Below, piece by piece: positions 19,727 through 29,774 of a stretch of 64,000 bases of DNA; within the stretch, counting starts at the first letter, position 1; every line of letters begins with the position of its first letter. The DNA comes from Allomyces macrogynus ATCC 38327 (Eukaryota > Blastocladiomycota > Blastocladiomycetes > Blastocladiales > Blastocladiaceae): contig GG745341.1 in the NCBI GenBank assembly GCA_000151295.1, positions 158,494 to 222,493 on the forward strand, given 5' to 3'. The notes under the pieces were generated by a model that had not been told where the DNA came from, searched no databases, and was given only the letters and a program-made list of their open reading frames with translations. Made by a program: the position numbers and the translations under genes.

Positions 19727-22035
19727 ATGACACCGCCGCGCCGCGCCGCTGCGGCCCACGCTCCCCGCCGCTGCTCGCTCTCAGCACCGGCAGCGCGCTC
19801 GAGCTTCGACCCACACGCGCACGACTCCGCGCGCCGCCAAGTCCCGCCATGGCCGACCGCCCGCGTGCGCTACTCGCAGCCGCGCGCGCTGCTCTACCTG
19901 ATCGACCTGCTTGCTGGCACCTACTTGGCGCTCGACACGCCGCTGCAGCCGGCCTTCCGCGCCTTCACGGCCTTGATGCGTTCCAACTTTGCCCTGCCCA
20001 ACTCGGTCGCCACCGTCGTCCTGGCCATGCAGCGCGTGTTTGCGTTTCGCAAGGCCGCGTTCCACACGGCGCTCGCGCGTATGGAACCGCGGCCGCCCGT
20101 CGCCGTGTCGTTCCTGGCGCCGCAAATGGATAATGACGGGGGGCAAGTCCATGTCCCGCCGATGGTGACCGTGACGGTGCACTTCTTCACTCCCGATTGG
20201 AAGTTGGTCTCGCACGTGGCCGAGTTTTCGTCGGCCGACCCGGGATCGGCGGAACTGGCCGACGCCGTGTGGAACGTTGTGCGCGAGTACATGCCGGACC
20301 CGCGCGCGCTGCTGAGCGGCGTGACCGCCGCGGCCAACGCCGACAGTGCCAACGTCGTGCGTGCGCTCAAGGCCAAGCTGCACGGGCTCGCCCCCGCGGC
20401 CGGCACGGCCATGGCCGCTCAGCCGTGCTTTGCGCATGCTCTGCACTCTGTCTCTGCTGTGGGCGTCGCCGCGTTCCGGCCCTCGGGCGACTGGCTCCGT
20501 GCGCTGATCGCTGCCATCAACGGTCCCGCGATGCGCGTCTACGACCGGTGCTGGACCGCCGTTTATCACAACACCAACCCGGAGCTCGTCGAAGACCAGC
20601 CGCTCACTCCGCATGAGGAGCCGGGCAAGTGGACGACGACGCGCGACATGTACCTGTTTGTGCACCAGCATCGCGCCGTGTTTGCTGCGTGTCTCGCTGA
20701 TCCGGGGGCGCGGATTCCGGAGAACGCGCGGCCGACGGATGCCGATTGGGTCGTGTTTGACCAGGTGGTGGCGACTTTTGAGGTGTTGGATCTCGGTACG
20801 TGTGTTGAAGGATAGAATGGGCCCGGCGCGGCACGTTTCTAAAGCCGACCTGAATCAAATTCTGATCGATGTTATGCAGCGCTGATGCAGCTCTCGGCCA
20901 CAACCTACCCGACGCTCTCGCGCGCCGCCGTCATGGCCATGAACCTCTTCCGTGAGCTCAAGCGGCACGAGGCTCAGCCCAACTTGGCGGCGCCGATTCG
21001 CGACGGCGTGTTGCGCATGCTCGCCAAGATCCGCGCCGTTTGGCCCGTGGTCATGACGCGTCGCGTCTACCACGCGCTCTACCTCGACCCGGCGACCGAC
21101 GGCAAGGCCGTGCTCGAGTTATTCCTCGGCGAGTACGCGGCCGATGTCGAGGGCGTGCCGTGCGCCGGCGACGCGTTCCAAGCGAGGTGGACGGCGATCC
21201 GCACCGAGTCCGTGCTTCCTTGGCCGCACGCGATGTTTTCACCTGCTCACTCTCCGATCGCGATGTTTTCACCCGCTCACTCTCCGATCACTCCCCTCCC
21301 CCCACCAGGATCATTGACGCCATAGTGCATGCCGAGAACTCCTCCTTTACCACGCCGCTCGACCTGGTCCCTCCGCCGGGCGTCTCGTCGCTGGTGCACG
21401 AAGTGCAGCGCGGGAACCGGCAAGTCTGGGCAGAGCATCTGCGCGAGAGGCTCAATGCGGAACTCGACACGTACGAGGCGCTCGCGTGCGCGTACCAGGT
21501 CCGGCATATCGCGTGGACGACCACGGCGACGGGCGACTGGTGGCGCACGAACGGCGCGCGGGTCCCGCACGTCGCGCGCGCGGCTCAGCGCGTGCTGTGT
21601 GTGCCGGCGACGACGAGTGCGGCAGTCCAGGCGGGTTTTTTGATCAGAGACTTGATGGAAGGCCGGGGGGAGTGGGACGTCCGAGCGACACTGACGATCG
21701 GGTTCTTGTGGATACGGTAGGCGGTCTCTCCGTCCTTGGGCGGCACCGAAGGGACGTCCGGCATGATGTGGTCCAGCGGCAGCAGTAAAATCAGCCTCGA
21801 GACGGCGCGCGCCATGGTCGTTGGGCGCAGTTTGCTCGAGACGGCCGAGACGATGGGGATCGACACTGACGAGGCGCGGTCGGTGCTGCGTCACTTGCCC
21901 GCGGTGGACGACGATGGCGGCGCGACAGAGGAGCGCGACGCGGTCGTGGATCTCGCGGAGGTGCGCGTGCGATGGGAGGCGGCCGTAATGCGCGAGGGGC
22001 AGGGCGATGGGACGGGATGGGAGGTGGTCGCGTGA
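19727..22035 (+). CDS. hAT-transposase-derived protein, copy A
   Basis: Exons 19727-20795, 20880-21207, 21309-about 21624 and 21721-22035 give about 675 residues. The hAT layout is visible: TPLQPAFRAFTALMRSNFAL (like the V-N-P-F-F-L block), then PWVTVTVHFF-type strand and DWKLVSHVAEF (like vTaHyId.dWkL...L.F), then TAAANADSANVVRALKAKL where active hAT enzymes have ITTDNAsN, and finally WWRTNGARVPHVARAAQRVL with CVPATTSAA, the hATC dimerisation domain. The Asp of the D-N-A motif is not present and no BED zinc finger is encoded, so strand transfer is unlikely. The start at 19727 is the best in-frame ATG, but an ATG in another frame at 19848 leaves the N-terminus open. The intron-3 donor (GTCCAG) is weak. 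Confidence 0.65.
21231..21290. repeat. Two 30-bp direct repeats inside intron 2 of copy A
   Basis: Units 21231-21260 and 21261-21290 start with CGATGTTTTCACC and end with CTCACTCTCCGATC. They differ at two positions. They lie just before the acceptor of the intron and include its pyrimidine-rich part, so one unit duplicated within the intron. Confidence 0.9.
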
Positions 22036-22415
22036 GAGTGATCATGAAATGGGGCCGCAAGGCAGCGCCGGGACAACGATATTGGGGCCTCGTGGAGTGT
22101 ATCATCAAATGGCGTGCATGGCCCATCATCACATTCATCATGTTTGGACCCGCGGTTGTTGGCCTTGTCGCGCCTTGTCGCTTGACGGCTCGTGCACGGT
22201 TTCCCCCACACCTGGCCGTGGCTGCGGCCGCGTGGTTGTCGTTCGAGTCGGTCAGTGCACACCGCCGGGTCGAGTCGATTACGCGAAGCCGTGCCGTATC
22301 ATTGCGGCTCGCGCTTCTCTCTCCACTTGTTGCTGACCCAAGCACGCTGACAGCTCCTGCTGCCGCTCACTCCGTGACCTGCCCCAGCGACTTGACCATC
22401 ACCATACGCCAATCC

Positions 22416-23276
22416 CGGGAAGGCCTTCTACAAGCGGACGAACCCGGCGCTCGCGGGCGACCAGTTGAGTCTGATGACGGACGAGCCTGGAAAGTGGACG
22501 ACGACGCGCGACATGTATACGTTTGTCAAGACGCACCGCGCCGTGCTCTGCGCGGCCTTGGCCGATCCGGGTGCCGCGATTCCGGACACGGCACGGCCTG
22601 TGGATGCGGATGGGGCCGTGTTTGATCAGGTCGTGGCGATTTTCGCGCTGATCGATCAAGGTGCGTTTGTCGTGGACTGCGATCATTGCGACGCAACGCA
22701 GGCGAGTTGACAAATCGATTGCGATGACTCGACTCTAGCGCTCGTGGATATGTCGGTGCCGCCGTGCCCGACGCTCGCGCGCGCTGCCGTATGGTCATGG
22801 ACGTCTACGGCGAGCTCAAGGAGCAGGAGGCCAAGCCGGACCTGGCGGTGGAAATGCGCGACGGCGTGACGCGCCGTCTGGCCATTGGGCATGACGCGGC
22901 ATGTCTATCACGCGATCTTTCTCGACCCGGCGGCCAATGGCGGCCCGATCCTCGAGTTCTTTCTCGACGAGTACGCGACCGAGATCGAGGGCGCGCCGTG
23001 CCCGCTCGATGTGTTCCAGGTGCGGTGGTGCGGTGGAAGCTGTTGCGTGACGAGTGCGCCCTTCTTGTTGACCCAAGTGGCTGCACCAGATGACTGTGAC
23101 ACTTGACTCCCCCCTCTCTCTCTCCAGAATTCTCGACGACATGATGCGCACCGGGCAGCCGGATCCCATTCGCGCCGCCGTGTTCCGCGCCGACCTCAAC
23201 GCGGAAATCCACACGTTCCAGGCACTCGTCCGCGCGCGCGACTGCTCCCGCATGTGGGCGCCGACCGCGTCGGCTA
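22416..23276 (+). pseudogene. hAT-derived relic, copy B (5'-truncated)
   Basis: Starts abruptly in the middle of the exon-1 equivalent (KAFYKRTNPALAGDQ, then DEPGKWTTTRDMYTFV). It keeps the first intron at the same place (22661-22738, CTCTAG acceptor). Exon 2 has a one-base deletion at the TLARAAV/MVMDVYGEL join and a second shift before GMTRHVYHAIFLDP. The third exon begins RILDDMMRTGQPDPIRAAVF and runs into copy C without its hATC part. No full protein can be made. Confidence 0.7.
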
Positions 23277-24557
23277 ACTGCTCGAAGTCGCTGCCATCGC
23301 CCTGGCCGTCGAGCGCGTTTTTGTTTTCCGCAAGGTGGCTATGCGCGATGCGCTCGCAAAATGAACCCGCGCCCGCCAATCGCCGTTTCGATCCTGGCGC
23401 CAAAGATTGAACAGGAAGTTTACATTGTGGGCCAAATGGTCGCCTTTCTCCAGTCGTTCATGGCCGCGACGGTGCACTTCTTCACGCCCGACTGGAACCT
23501 GGTCTCGCACGTGGCCGAGTTTACGATTGCTCTGCCGGATTCGAACGAGGTGGACGATGCGGACTAGATCGTCGTGCGCGAGGCCTGACCCGCGCGCGCT
23601 ACTGCGCAGCGTCACAACCGCGGCCAATGCCGACAGTGCCAATGTCTTGTGCGCTCTCCAAGACAAGCTGCGCGAGCTCAGCCGCACGGCGCCGCCAGTT
23701 CCGCTCGCCGCGCAACCGTGATTTGCTCACATTTTCCACGGCGTTGCGGCCGTGGGCGTCGTCGCGTTCCGGCCGCTCAGCAACTGGCTTCGCGCGCTGA
23801 TGGATGCGGCCGGCCGACGACCCGGACGCACAGGTCTACAAGCGGTACTGGATGGCCGTCTACGGAGAGACGAACCCAGGGCTCGCCGAGGACTATGGCC
23901 TGCACGCGCTGGTCGACGAGTGCGGCAAGTGGACGACGACGCGCGACATGGACCTGTTTGTCAACACGCACCGTGCCGTGTGTCGCGCGGTATTGGCTGA
24001 TCCGGGCGCCGAGATTCCGGATAAGGCGCGGCCGACGGAGCGGGACTGGGCCGTGTTTGATATGGTCTTGGAGATTTTCGAGGCGGTCGATCAAGGTGCG
24101 TGGATTTGGATCGATCTGCATTGGATTAATTTTGGCAAGGTTGTGTCGCTGATTTGTTCGTGATGGCACGATTCTAGCGCTCGTCCAGGCCACGGCCTCG
24201 ATGCACCCGACCCTCGCGCGCGCCGCCGTCGGGTTCATGATACGCCGTGCTCAAGCAGTTCAGGGCCAGGCTGGACGTTCCAGCGCCGATTCGCGACGGC
24301 GTGGCACCCATGCTGGCCAAGCTACGCGGCGCCGAGACAATGGTCATGACGCGGCACGTCTACCACGCGCTTTACATCGATCCAGCGTCCAACGGCGGTC
24401 CCACTCTCGCGCGATTCCTCGGCACGCAAGCGGCCGAGATCGAGGGCACGCCATGCCCGCCCGAGGTGTTCCAGGCGCGGTGGAAGAGACTCCGGGACGA
24501 GCACGTGCCTGATCTCTCGCTTCGGATTGCCAAGTCGTGCACGAGCTCATTTTGATT
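23277..24557 (+). pseudogene. hAT-derived relic, copy C
   Basis: Begins inside the exon-1 equivalent (VAAIALAVERVFVFRKVAMR), joined directly to the end of copy B. It matches copy A through PRPPIAVSILAPK, ATVHFFTPDWNLVSHVAEF and TTAANADSANVLCAL, but carries at least three in-frame stops and a frameshift near 23805. It keeps the GKWTTTRDMDLFV block, the first intron, and exon 2 (VMTRHVYHALYIDPASNGG). It ends soon after, so the third and fourth exons are missing. Confidence 0.72.
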
Positions 24558-24973
24558 GCATCTTTTCACCCGGTCAGAGTTCTCAAAGTCGTGAGCGGCA
24601 GCGTTGGTGCGACAGGGGGGCTGCGCAGAGCATGACGTGCGGGCGCCGGTTGTGTGTATTTCGGGTGGGGTGGACGTGATTTGTTAGCCCGGCAGCGTGG
24701 ATTTGTCCGTGATGATGATCGCTTTCTTGCTGACTCGCCGTCGTCATGAACTGCCGTGGCGGCCGCCGCCGAGTTGTGGAGGAAACGCGTCTCCCGGCTG
24801 TCTCACAACGCGTCGGTTTCAGCAGGCCGACGGCCGGGTGCGCGTTGGTACGGCGCACCGCCGGCCACTCGTTGCCGGTCCCGTGGAAGCGAGCCACGAC
24901 CGCCGGCAGGGCGGAACTCTCCCCGATCTCGCCTTCTCTCGTCCTCAACGACGACGACTCTGCGCGCTGCATC
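24558..24973. other. Upstream region of hAT-derived copy D
   Basis: About 415 bp between relic C and copy D. The copy-D frame is open upstream to 24746, but the ATG at 24974 (MLATTAPTAS) aligns best with copy A. No inverted repeat or TATA box was seen. Confidence 0.4.
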
Positions 24974-27116
24974 ATGTTGGCGACCACCGCTCCGACTGCA
25001 AGCACTGCCAACACGGCCCCACCGCGCTACTCGCTCGATCGCGCGCGACTCGGCCTGCTCGACATGCTCGTCGCGCTGCACCTGCCGCTTCAGTTCGCGC
25101 TGCACCCGGCGTTCCAGCGGTTCGCGCTCTGCCTGCGGTCCTCGTTTCTGTTCCCGCCGTCGACGACCGCTCTGGCCGCTGGGGTCCACAGCGTGCTCGC
25201 GCACCGTCGGCAAGCATTCCGCATAGCGCTGGCCAAGATCGACCCGAGGCCACACTTTGCCGTCTCGTTCGTGCCACCAGTCGATGGCGCTCCGTTCCTG
25301 GCCGTTGCCGTGCATTTTATCACCAAGGACTGGTCGCTCGTCTCGCACACGGCCGAGATTGCACCAATGGACCCGGGCGCTGACCCTACCGACGCCGTTT
25401 GGCAAGCCGTGCTGGACTCGGGGCTGGCGCCGGACCTGCTCTGCGGCGTGACGGCCGCCACGAGCACTGCCAACGAGGCCGTGATTCACACCGTGCAGGA
25501 AAAGCTGCGCGACTTCGTGAAAGACGACGAAATGCTGCTCGCCGGGCGCGCGCTCGCACAGCCGGACCTGGCCACGGTTCTCCACGGCGCCGCTGCGGGC
25601 GGCATCGCGGCGTTGAAAGAGAACGGTTTCGACGGCTGGCTCTGCGCGCTCGTCAGTTCGATTGCGCCCGGCACGCCCAGCCACCAATTCTACCTCCGGC
25701 ACTGGCACCAGTTCTACCACAACAACCCGGAGATGGCGGCGCGCGTCGAGTTCCCGCCACGCGACGGGCCGGGCTGCAAGTGGACGACGACGTTCGACAT
25801 GTACGGCTTTGCGATCCGGCACCGCGACGTCCTGGTCCACGTGTTGGCCGACCCGGGAGTGCGAATTGCGCCAAACGCTCGGCCGACGGCCGAGAACTGG
25901 GCCGAATTGGCGGCGGTCATTCAGCTGTTCTCTTGCTTCAACCATGGTGCGGCCATTTGTTCACATTTACTTTTGTTGCCGCTGTTGCATCGGCGCTGAC
26001 TTGAGGACTCGACTCGCAGTGCTCGTCACGGCCACCATGGCCCCGACGCTCAGCGTCACCGCATGCAACCTCCTCGCCCTCTTCAGCATCTTTCACGACT
26101 ACCTCCACCTGTCGAGCTCGCAGGCGGCTCTCAATGCGTGCGTCTTGCGCATGCTCGCGAGGCTGCGCGATCGGTGGGACCACGTCATGACGCCCTCGGC
26201 GCTGCACGCGCTCTTTCTTGATCCGACGGTTCCGCTCGGACCCGCCGCGCGGTACCTATTCCTCGACCGGTCTGCCGGCAACGGCGAGGTGTGTCCGTGC
26301 GCGCCTGAGTCGTTCCCGGCGCATTGGCGCACGATTCGCGACGAGTACGCATGCGCAAAGTTTCGTATGTCGTGTTGGCAACGCAGCGCCGACTCACTCT
26401 GTCCTCTTTGCCCGCTTTAGGATCTTGGAGGACGTGACGCGCACCGTCTACCACGACCGCACCGTGAACCAGGCCGATCCAACTCCCCCGTCGGCGGCGT
26501 GGACCGCGACCCTGCCGCGGGAGCAGGCCAAGTTGAAGAGCGCGTTCCACCAAATCACTGACGTCGTGCTGCGCAAGAACATCAACGAGGAACTCGACAC
26601 GTACGAAGCGCTTGCGAACGCGCACCGGCAACGGCAAGAGCCGGCGATACACGACGCGGCGCTCAAGTGGTGGCGCGAGCATGAAGAGCGGTTGCCGCAC
26701 CTTGCGCGCGCGGCCCGGCGCGTGTTGTGTGTGCCGGCGACCACGGCCGCAACGATTCGGGTACGTGGCGATGGTTTCTGAATGGTAGCAGCATGAGCGC
26801 GTCTGACCAAACTGGTCGCGAATAGACACTCGCGCCCGCCGCCGGCTGGAAGGGACCACGGGTGGGTGCCATGTGCGTGACGACGGCGCGGGATCTGGTC
26901 GCGGGCCGCAGCCTGCTCGAGTCGATGGTAGCGGTGGGAGTCGACGCGAACGACGCGGCTGAAGCGACGCGCGTGATGCGGAACGTGCCACTGGCGGCGC
27001 CGCCGCGGGACGGAGAGTTGAGCGGAGCGGTGGATCTCGAACAAGTGCGCGTGCGGTGGGAAGAGGCGGTGGTCGCAGGGCAGGGTGACGGAAGCAGCGA
27101 TCGGGCGATGGGGTAA
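24974..27116 (+). CDS. hAT-transposase-derived protein, copy D
   Basis: Exons 24974-25946, 26020-26344, 26421-26760 and 26826-27116 join in frame through introns of 73, 76 and 65 nt, all GT-AG, with CTGAC visible in the first; the product has 642 residues. It is the cleanest member of the array. The order is DMLVALHLPLQFALHPAFQR, FLAVAVHFITKDWSLVSHTA, GVTAATSTANEAVIHTVQEK, KWTTTFDMYGFAIRHRDVLV, MTPSALHALFLDP, then the hATC domain WWREHEERLPHLARAARRVL-CVPATTAA and a C-terminal exon (TARDLVAGRSLLE). The positions where hAT enzymes carry the first Asp and the TDNAsN Asp hold other residues. No BED finger is present. Openness over four exons suggests selection, perhaps as a DNA-binding or dimerising host protein. 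Confidence 0.7.
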
Positions 27117-27519
27117 CGCGTGAGCTGGTTTTCGCCTGGCGACTGCCGCAGGGTGGAGTGGAGAGCGGCATGGTAAATGAAAGGACTTGGGCCGGCGCTA
27201 CGCGCCCAGCATTGTCTCTAGCTGTAAAAATGTTTGCAGCACCTGTATGGATATCTGCTGCATGTGATAGGACTGGCGGTATTCCAGCCATGACCAAGTC
27301 TGGGCAATCGGAACGATGATCGTTTCATTGACCATGTTCTGAAAAGAAACAGCCGCGTTTCGTACACAGCCACATCTCAAGCACGGCCTTTGCCTTGTCC
27401 AAGTGCTTTCTTGTCATGGCAGGCTCAGACAATCGCAGTGGGCCGCTAAAATGCAACTTGATTATTGACGGCCGAGTGCACATCATGATAATCTTTCCGC
27501 GCTTTTTGACAACCCGGGC
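27117..27519. other. Spacer between hAT copies D and E
   Basis: 403 bp, less GC-rich than the surroundings (runs such as TGTAAAAATGTTTGCAGC). No coding match was seen. Part of it may be 5' remnant of copy E too decayed to recognise. Confidence 0.4.
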
Positions 27520-28381
27520 AAGTAAACGACGACGCGCCACTTGTATATGCATGTGCACACGCATAGCACCGTGTATCTCGCGGTCCTCACCGATTCGGAG
27601 GCCGAGATTCCCGAGATTGCGCGTCCGACGCGCTTCAGACGCGGTGGAAGGCGATCCGTCATGGGTGACGTGCTCTCGCTATTCATGACCTCACTTGGCG
27701 CTCCAAATCTCACATACCGACTGTTTCTCTCCACCAGAATTATCGATGACATGATGCGCACCCAGCGGCCGGACCCTGCCCTCGCATACGCGTTACGTGC
27801 CGCACTCAATGCTGAACTTGACATGAACGTAGACGCTCGCGCGCATGCACGAGGCCCGAAACACCGCTTGGGCGCCGACCACGTCAGCCGAATGGTGGCG
27901 CGCCAACGGCGCGTGGGTCCCGCGCGTCGCAGGCGCGCCTCGCGGCGCGTGCTTTGCGTGCCGGCGACGACGAACGCGGCGATGCATGTGCATAGTTCCA
28001 TTTCTTTCTTCTGTTAGTAGGCAAGCACCGGGCCGGAATGATTTGGGACCTGACGAGACGTTTGGTTAGGCTGTTTCGCCCTGGGGCAAGAGCGAGGACT
28101 GTTGGGAGGACAACACGGGCAAGGTGACGCTCGACACAGCGCGCGCCGTGGTCGTTGGCCGCAGCTTGCTCGAAACGGCTGGGGTCATGGGGATCGTCCA
28201 GGAAGAGGTGCGTACAGTGCTGGATCCGTTGCCCGCCGTGGCCGATCGTGGCGCGGCCGAGGAGCGCGACTTGATCAGTCTCGAATTGGTGCGGCAGCGA
28301 TGGGAGGAGGCCATGTGCGGGTGGTGTAGGGATCGAGACGGCGCGGCCCATGCCGCGCGGGGGTACGGTTTTGGAACCTGA
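27520..28381 (+). pseudogene. hAT-derived relic, copy E (internally deleted)
   Basis: Begins NPGK-stop-TTTRHLYMHVHTHSTV, matching the GKWTTTRDMY block with TGG changed to a stop. It reads EAEIPEIARPT and then jumps to the last residues of exon 2 (TRWKAIRH), so most of exon 2 and its intron are deleted. Exon 3 (IIDDMMRTQRPDPALAYAL) has frameshifts before EWWRANGAWVPRV and RRVLCVPATTNAA. The C-terminal exon is well kept (TLDTARAVVVGRSLLETAGV, LVRQRWEEAM). Confidence 0.7.
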
Positions 28382-28539
28382 AAGCGGATTGTGAAGTGTC
28401 AGCAGTGTCGGTAGTGTCCGTTATCGTCAGTCATTTGGAATTACAGCTGGGTATTCGTTGGCATTTGGTGCCGCCGTCCTTGCCGCCCAGAGGCCGCCGT
28501 GGGTGCTTGCGGGTGCTTGCTAGCGCCCGTGTTGAGCCA

Positions 28540-28680
28540 GGCGCGCTGTGTCGTACCTGGTGCGCCACGTGCTGATCCCAGCGCCGCCGCTGGAAGACGC
28601 GCCGAGTGGGGTCGTGGATTCCGAGGAAGTGCGTGAGCGGTGCATGGGAGGAGTCTGACCGTGGGGCAGGGTGAGAGTTT
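28540..28680 (+). pseudogene. hAT-derived C-terminal fragment F1
   Basis: Reads IPAPPLEDAPSGVVDSEEVR then ERCMGG, which matches the end of the last exon of copy D (PLAAPPRDGELSGAVDLEQVRVRWEEA). Only this short piece remains. Confidence 0.5.
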
Positions 28681-28912
28681 GGGGTGGTCGAGTGACTGTG
28701 CTCCTCGTCGAATGCATGTCGGTCCACGATCGGCGACTTCTCCTATGGCAGAACTTTTGGGTGGAGATCATGAAGAGTGCCTGGTTGCCCTGTTCTTGAC
28801 TGAAGAGACCGATTATGTACGCGTCAATGGTTCGTGAAAATATGTAACGACTTTGCATGTGACTGACGCAAGCGGAGTGACTGTAGAGGAGCGCACTGAC
28901 GGGTTCATGGAA

Positions 28913-29152
28913 TGGATCGGCGCGCGCAATGTGTCGCGACGACCCGCGGCAGGGTGGTGGGCCGAAGCCTGCTCAAGTTGATGACGGAGGCCGGCGTCGA
29001 CGTTATCACTGGGCGCGGCTGAAGCGACGAGCGTCGTGCAGCATGCGCCGCTGCCGGCGCCGCCACGGGGCGGCGCATCGATTGTGCGCGCGCGGTGGGA
29101 GGAGGCCGTGATCGTGGGGCAGCAGGGCGTGATGATGAGGTCAACGGGTTGA
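28913..29152 (+). pseudogene. hAT-derived C-terminal fragment F2
   Basis: Reads CVATTRGRVVGRSLLKLMTE then AGVDVI, matching the start of the last exon of copies A and D, with a frameshift before AAEATSVVQHAPLPAPPRGG and VRARWEEAVIVGQQ. It abuts the truncated dehydrogenase gene. Confidence 0.6.
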
Positions 29153-29371
29153 CTAAACGGCTGCAGCATGAGCCAGCTGGTCCAGGTGCATCCGAGCCGT
29201 AAGGGCACGGATTTTGGGTGGAGAGCGTCAGGAATGCGACCGGATTTTTTTCTTCTTTTGCATTTGAAGTAGTTTGATTGTCCTGCCGCTGACAGAACGC
29301 GCTCCCCACTTCCATGACACTAGTTGTCAAAGGCTCTCCGTTTCGTCAACATCTCAAACCACTAACTTTCG

Positions 29372-29774
29372 CAAGGACGCCGAGGCGCTGGGCGCGTCCA
29401 AGTTTGTGATTGTCAAGTCGGCCGAGGATTTCAAGGCGCACGCCAACTCGCTCGACTTGATTATTTGCACGGCGTCCTCGGTGCTCATGGATTACGACCA
29501 GTACCTGTCGCTGCTCGATACGAACGGCACGTTCGTTGTCGTGGGCTTGCCCGAGGACAGTGTCAAGATCAACTTCTCGTCGCTGATCATGAAGCAGCGC
29601 ACGATTGCCGGTTCGTTGATTGGTGGGCGCGCGGATATCGAGGAGATGCTCGAGTTTGCCGCCAAGAAGAAGGTGCATCCGTGGATCTATAAGGTGCCAA
29701 TGAACGACGTGAACAAGGCGATTGCCCGGCTGCGCAAGAACGACGTGTCGTACCGGTTCGTGCTCGAGAACTGA
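29372..29774 (+). pseudogene. 5'-truncated zinc alcohol dehydrogenase
   Basis: Starts abruptly at RKDAEALGASKFVIVKSAED and runs to the natural end DVSYRFVLEN. This matches residues from the NADP-binding loop onward of the intact dehydrogenase at 57593-58841. It lacks the catalytic and structural zinc sites and the GxGGLG nucleotide loop, so it cannot be an enzyme. The open frame upstream (from 29274) is unrelated sequence. Within the kept part there are no stops, so the truncation may be recent or the piece may be under some constraint. It sits 220 bp after the last hAT fragment. Confidence 0.8.

Larger units (their letters stand above)
19727..29152 (+). repeat. Tandem array of hAT-transposase-derived genes and relics
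   Basis: Seven head-to-tail copies or fragments share the same protein order and intron positions: A (19727-22035), B (22416-23276), C (23277-24557), D (24974-27116), E (27520-28381), F1 (28540-28680) and F2 (28913-29152). The shared parts are a region like the hAT RNase-H core entry (VTVHFFTPDWKLVSHVAEF-type), a block with GKWTTTRDMY, a block VMTRRVYHALYLDP, the hATC-type WWR..PHLARAARRVLCVPAT segment, and a C-terminal ARDLVAGRSLLE block. All copies lie on the plus strand. A and D are open; the others are broken. I found no terminal inverted repeats by eye. Confidence 0.7.

Noticed and set aside
19781..20671. Long minus-strand open frame opposite hAT copy A
   Set aside because: Same shadow effect; the plus strand shows family conservation.
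21231..21290. Short direct repeats as a CRISPR-like array
   Set aside because: Only two units with no spacers, inside a spliced intron of a eukaryotic gene.
24803..25945. Long open frame on the minus strand opposite hAT copy D
   Set aside because: Antisense shadow of a GC-rich coding exon; Arg/Val/Glu-rich text without similarity, and the plus-strand frame has clear domains and splice sites.
29274..29774. Complete dehydrogenase gene starting at 29274
   Set aside because: Residues before RKDAEALGA do not match any dehydrogenase, and both zinc sites and the nucleotide loop are missing.
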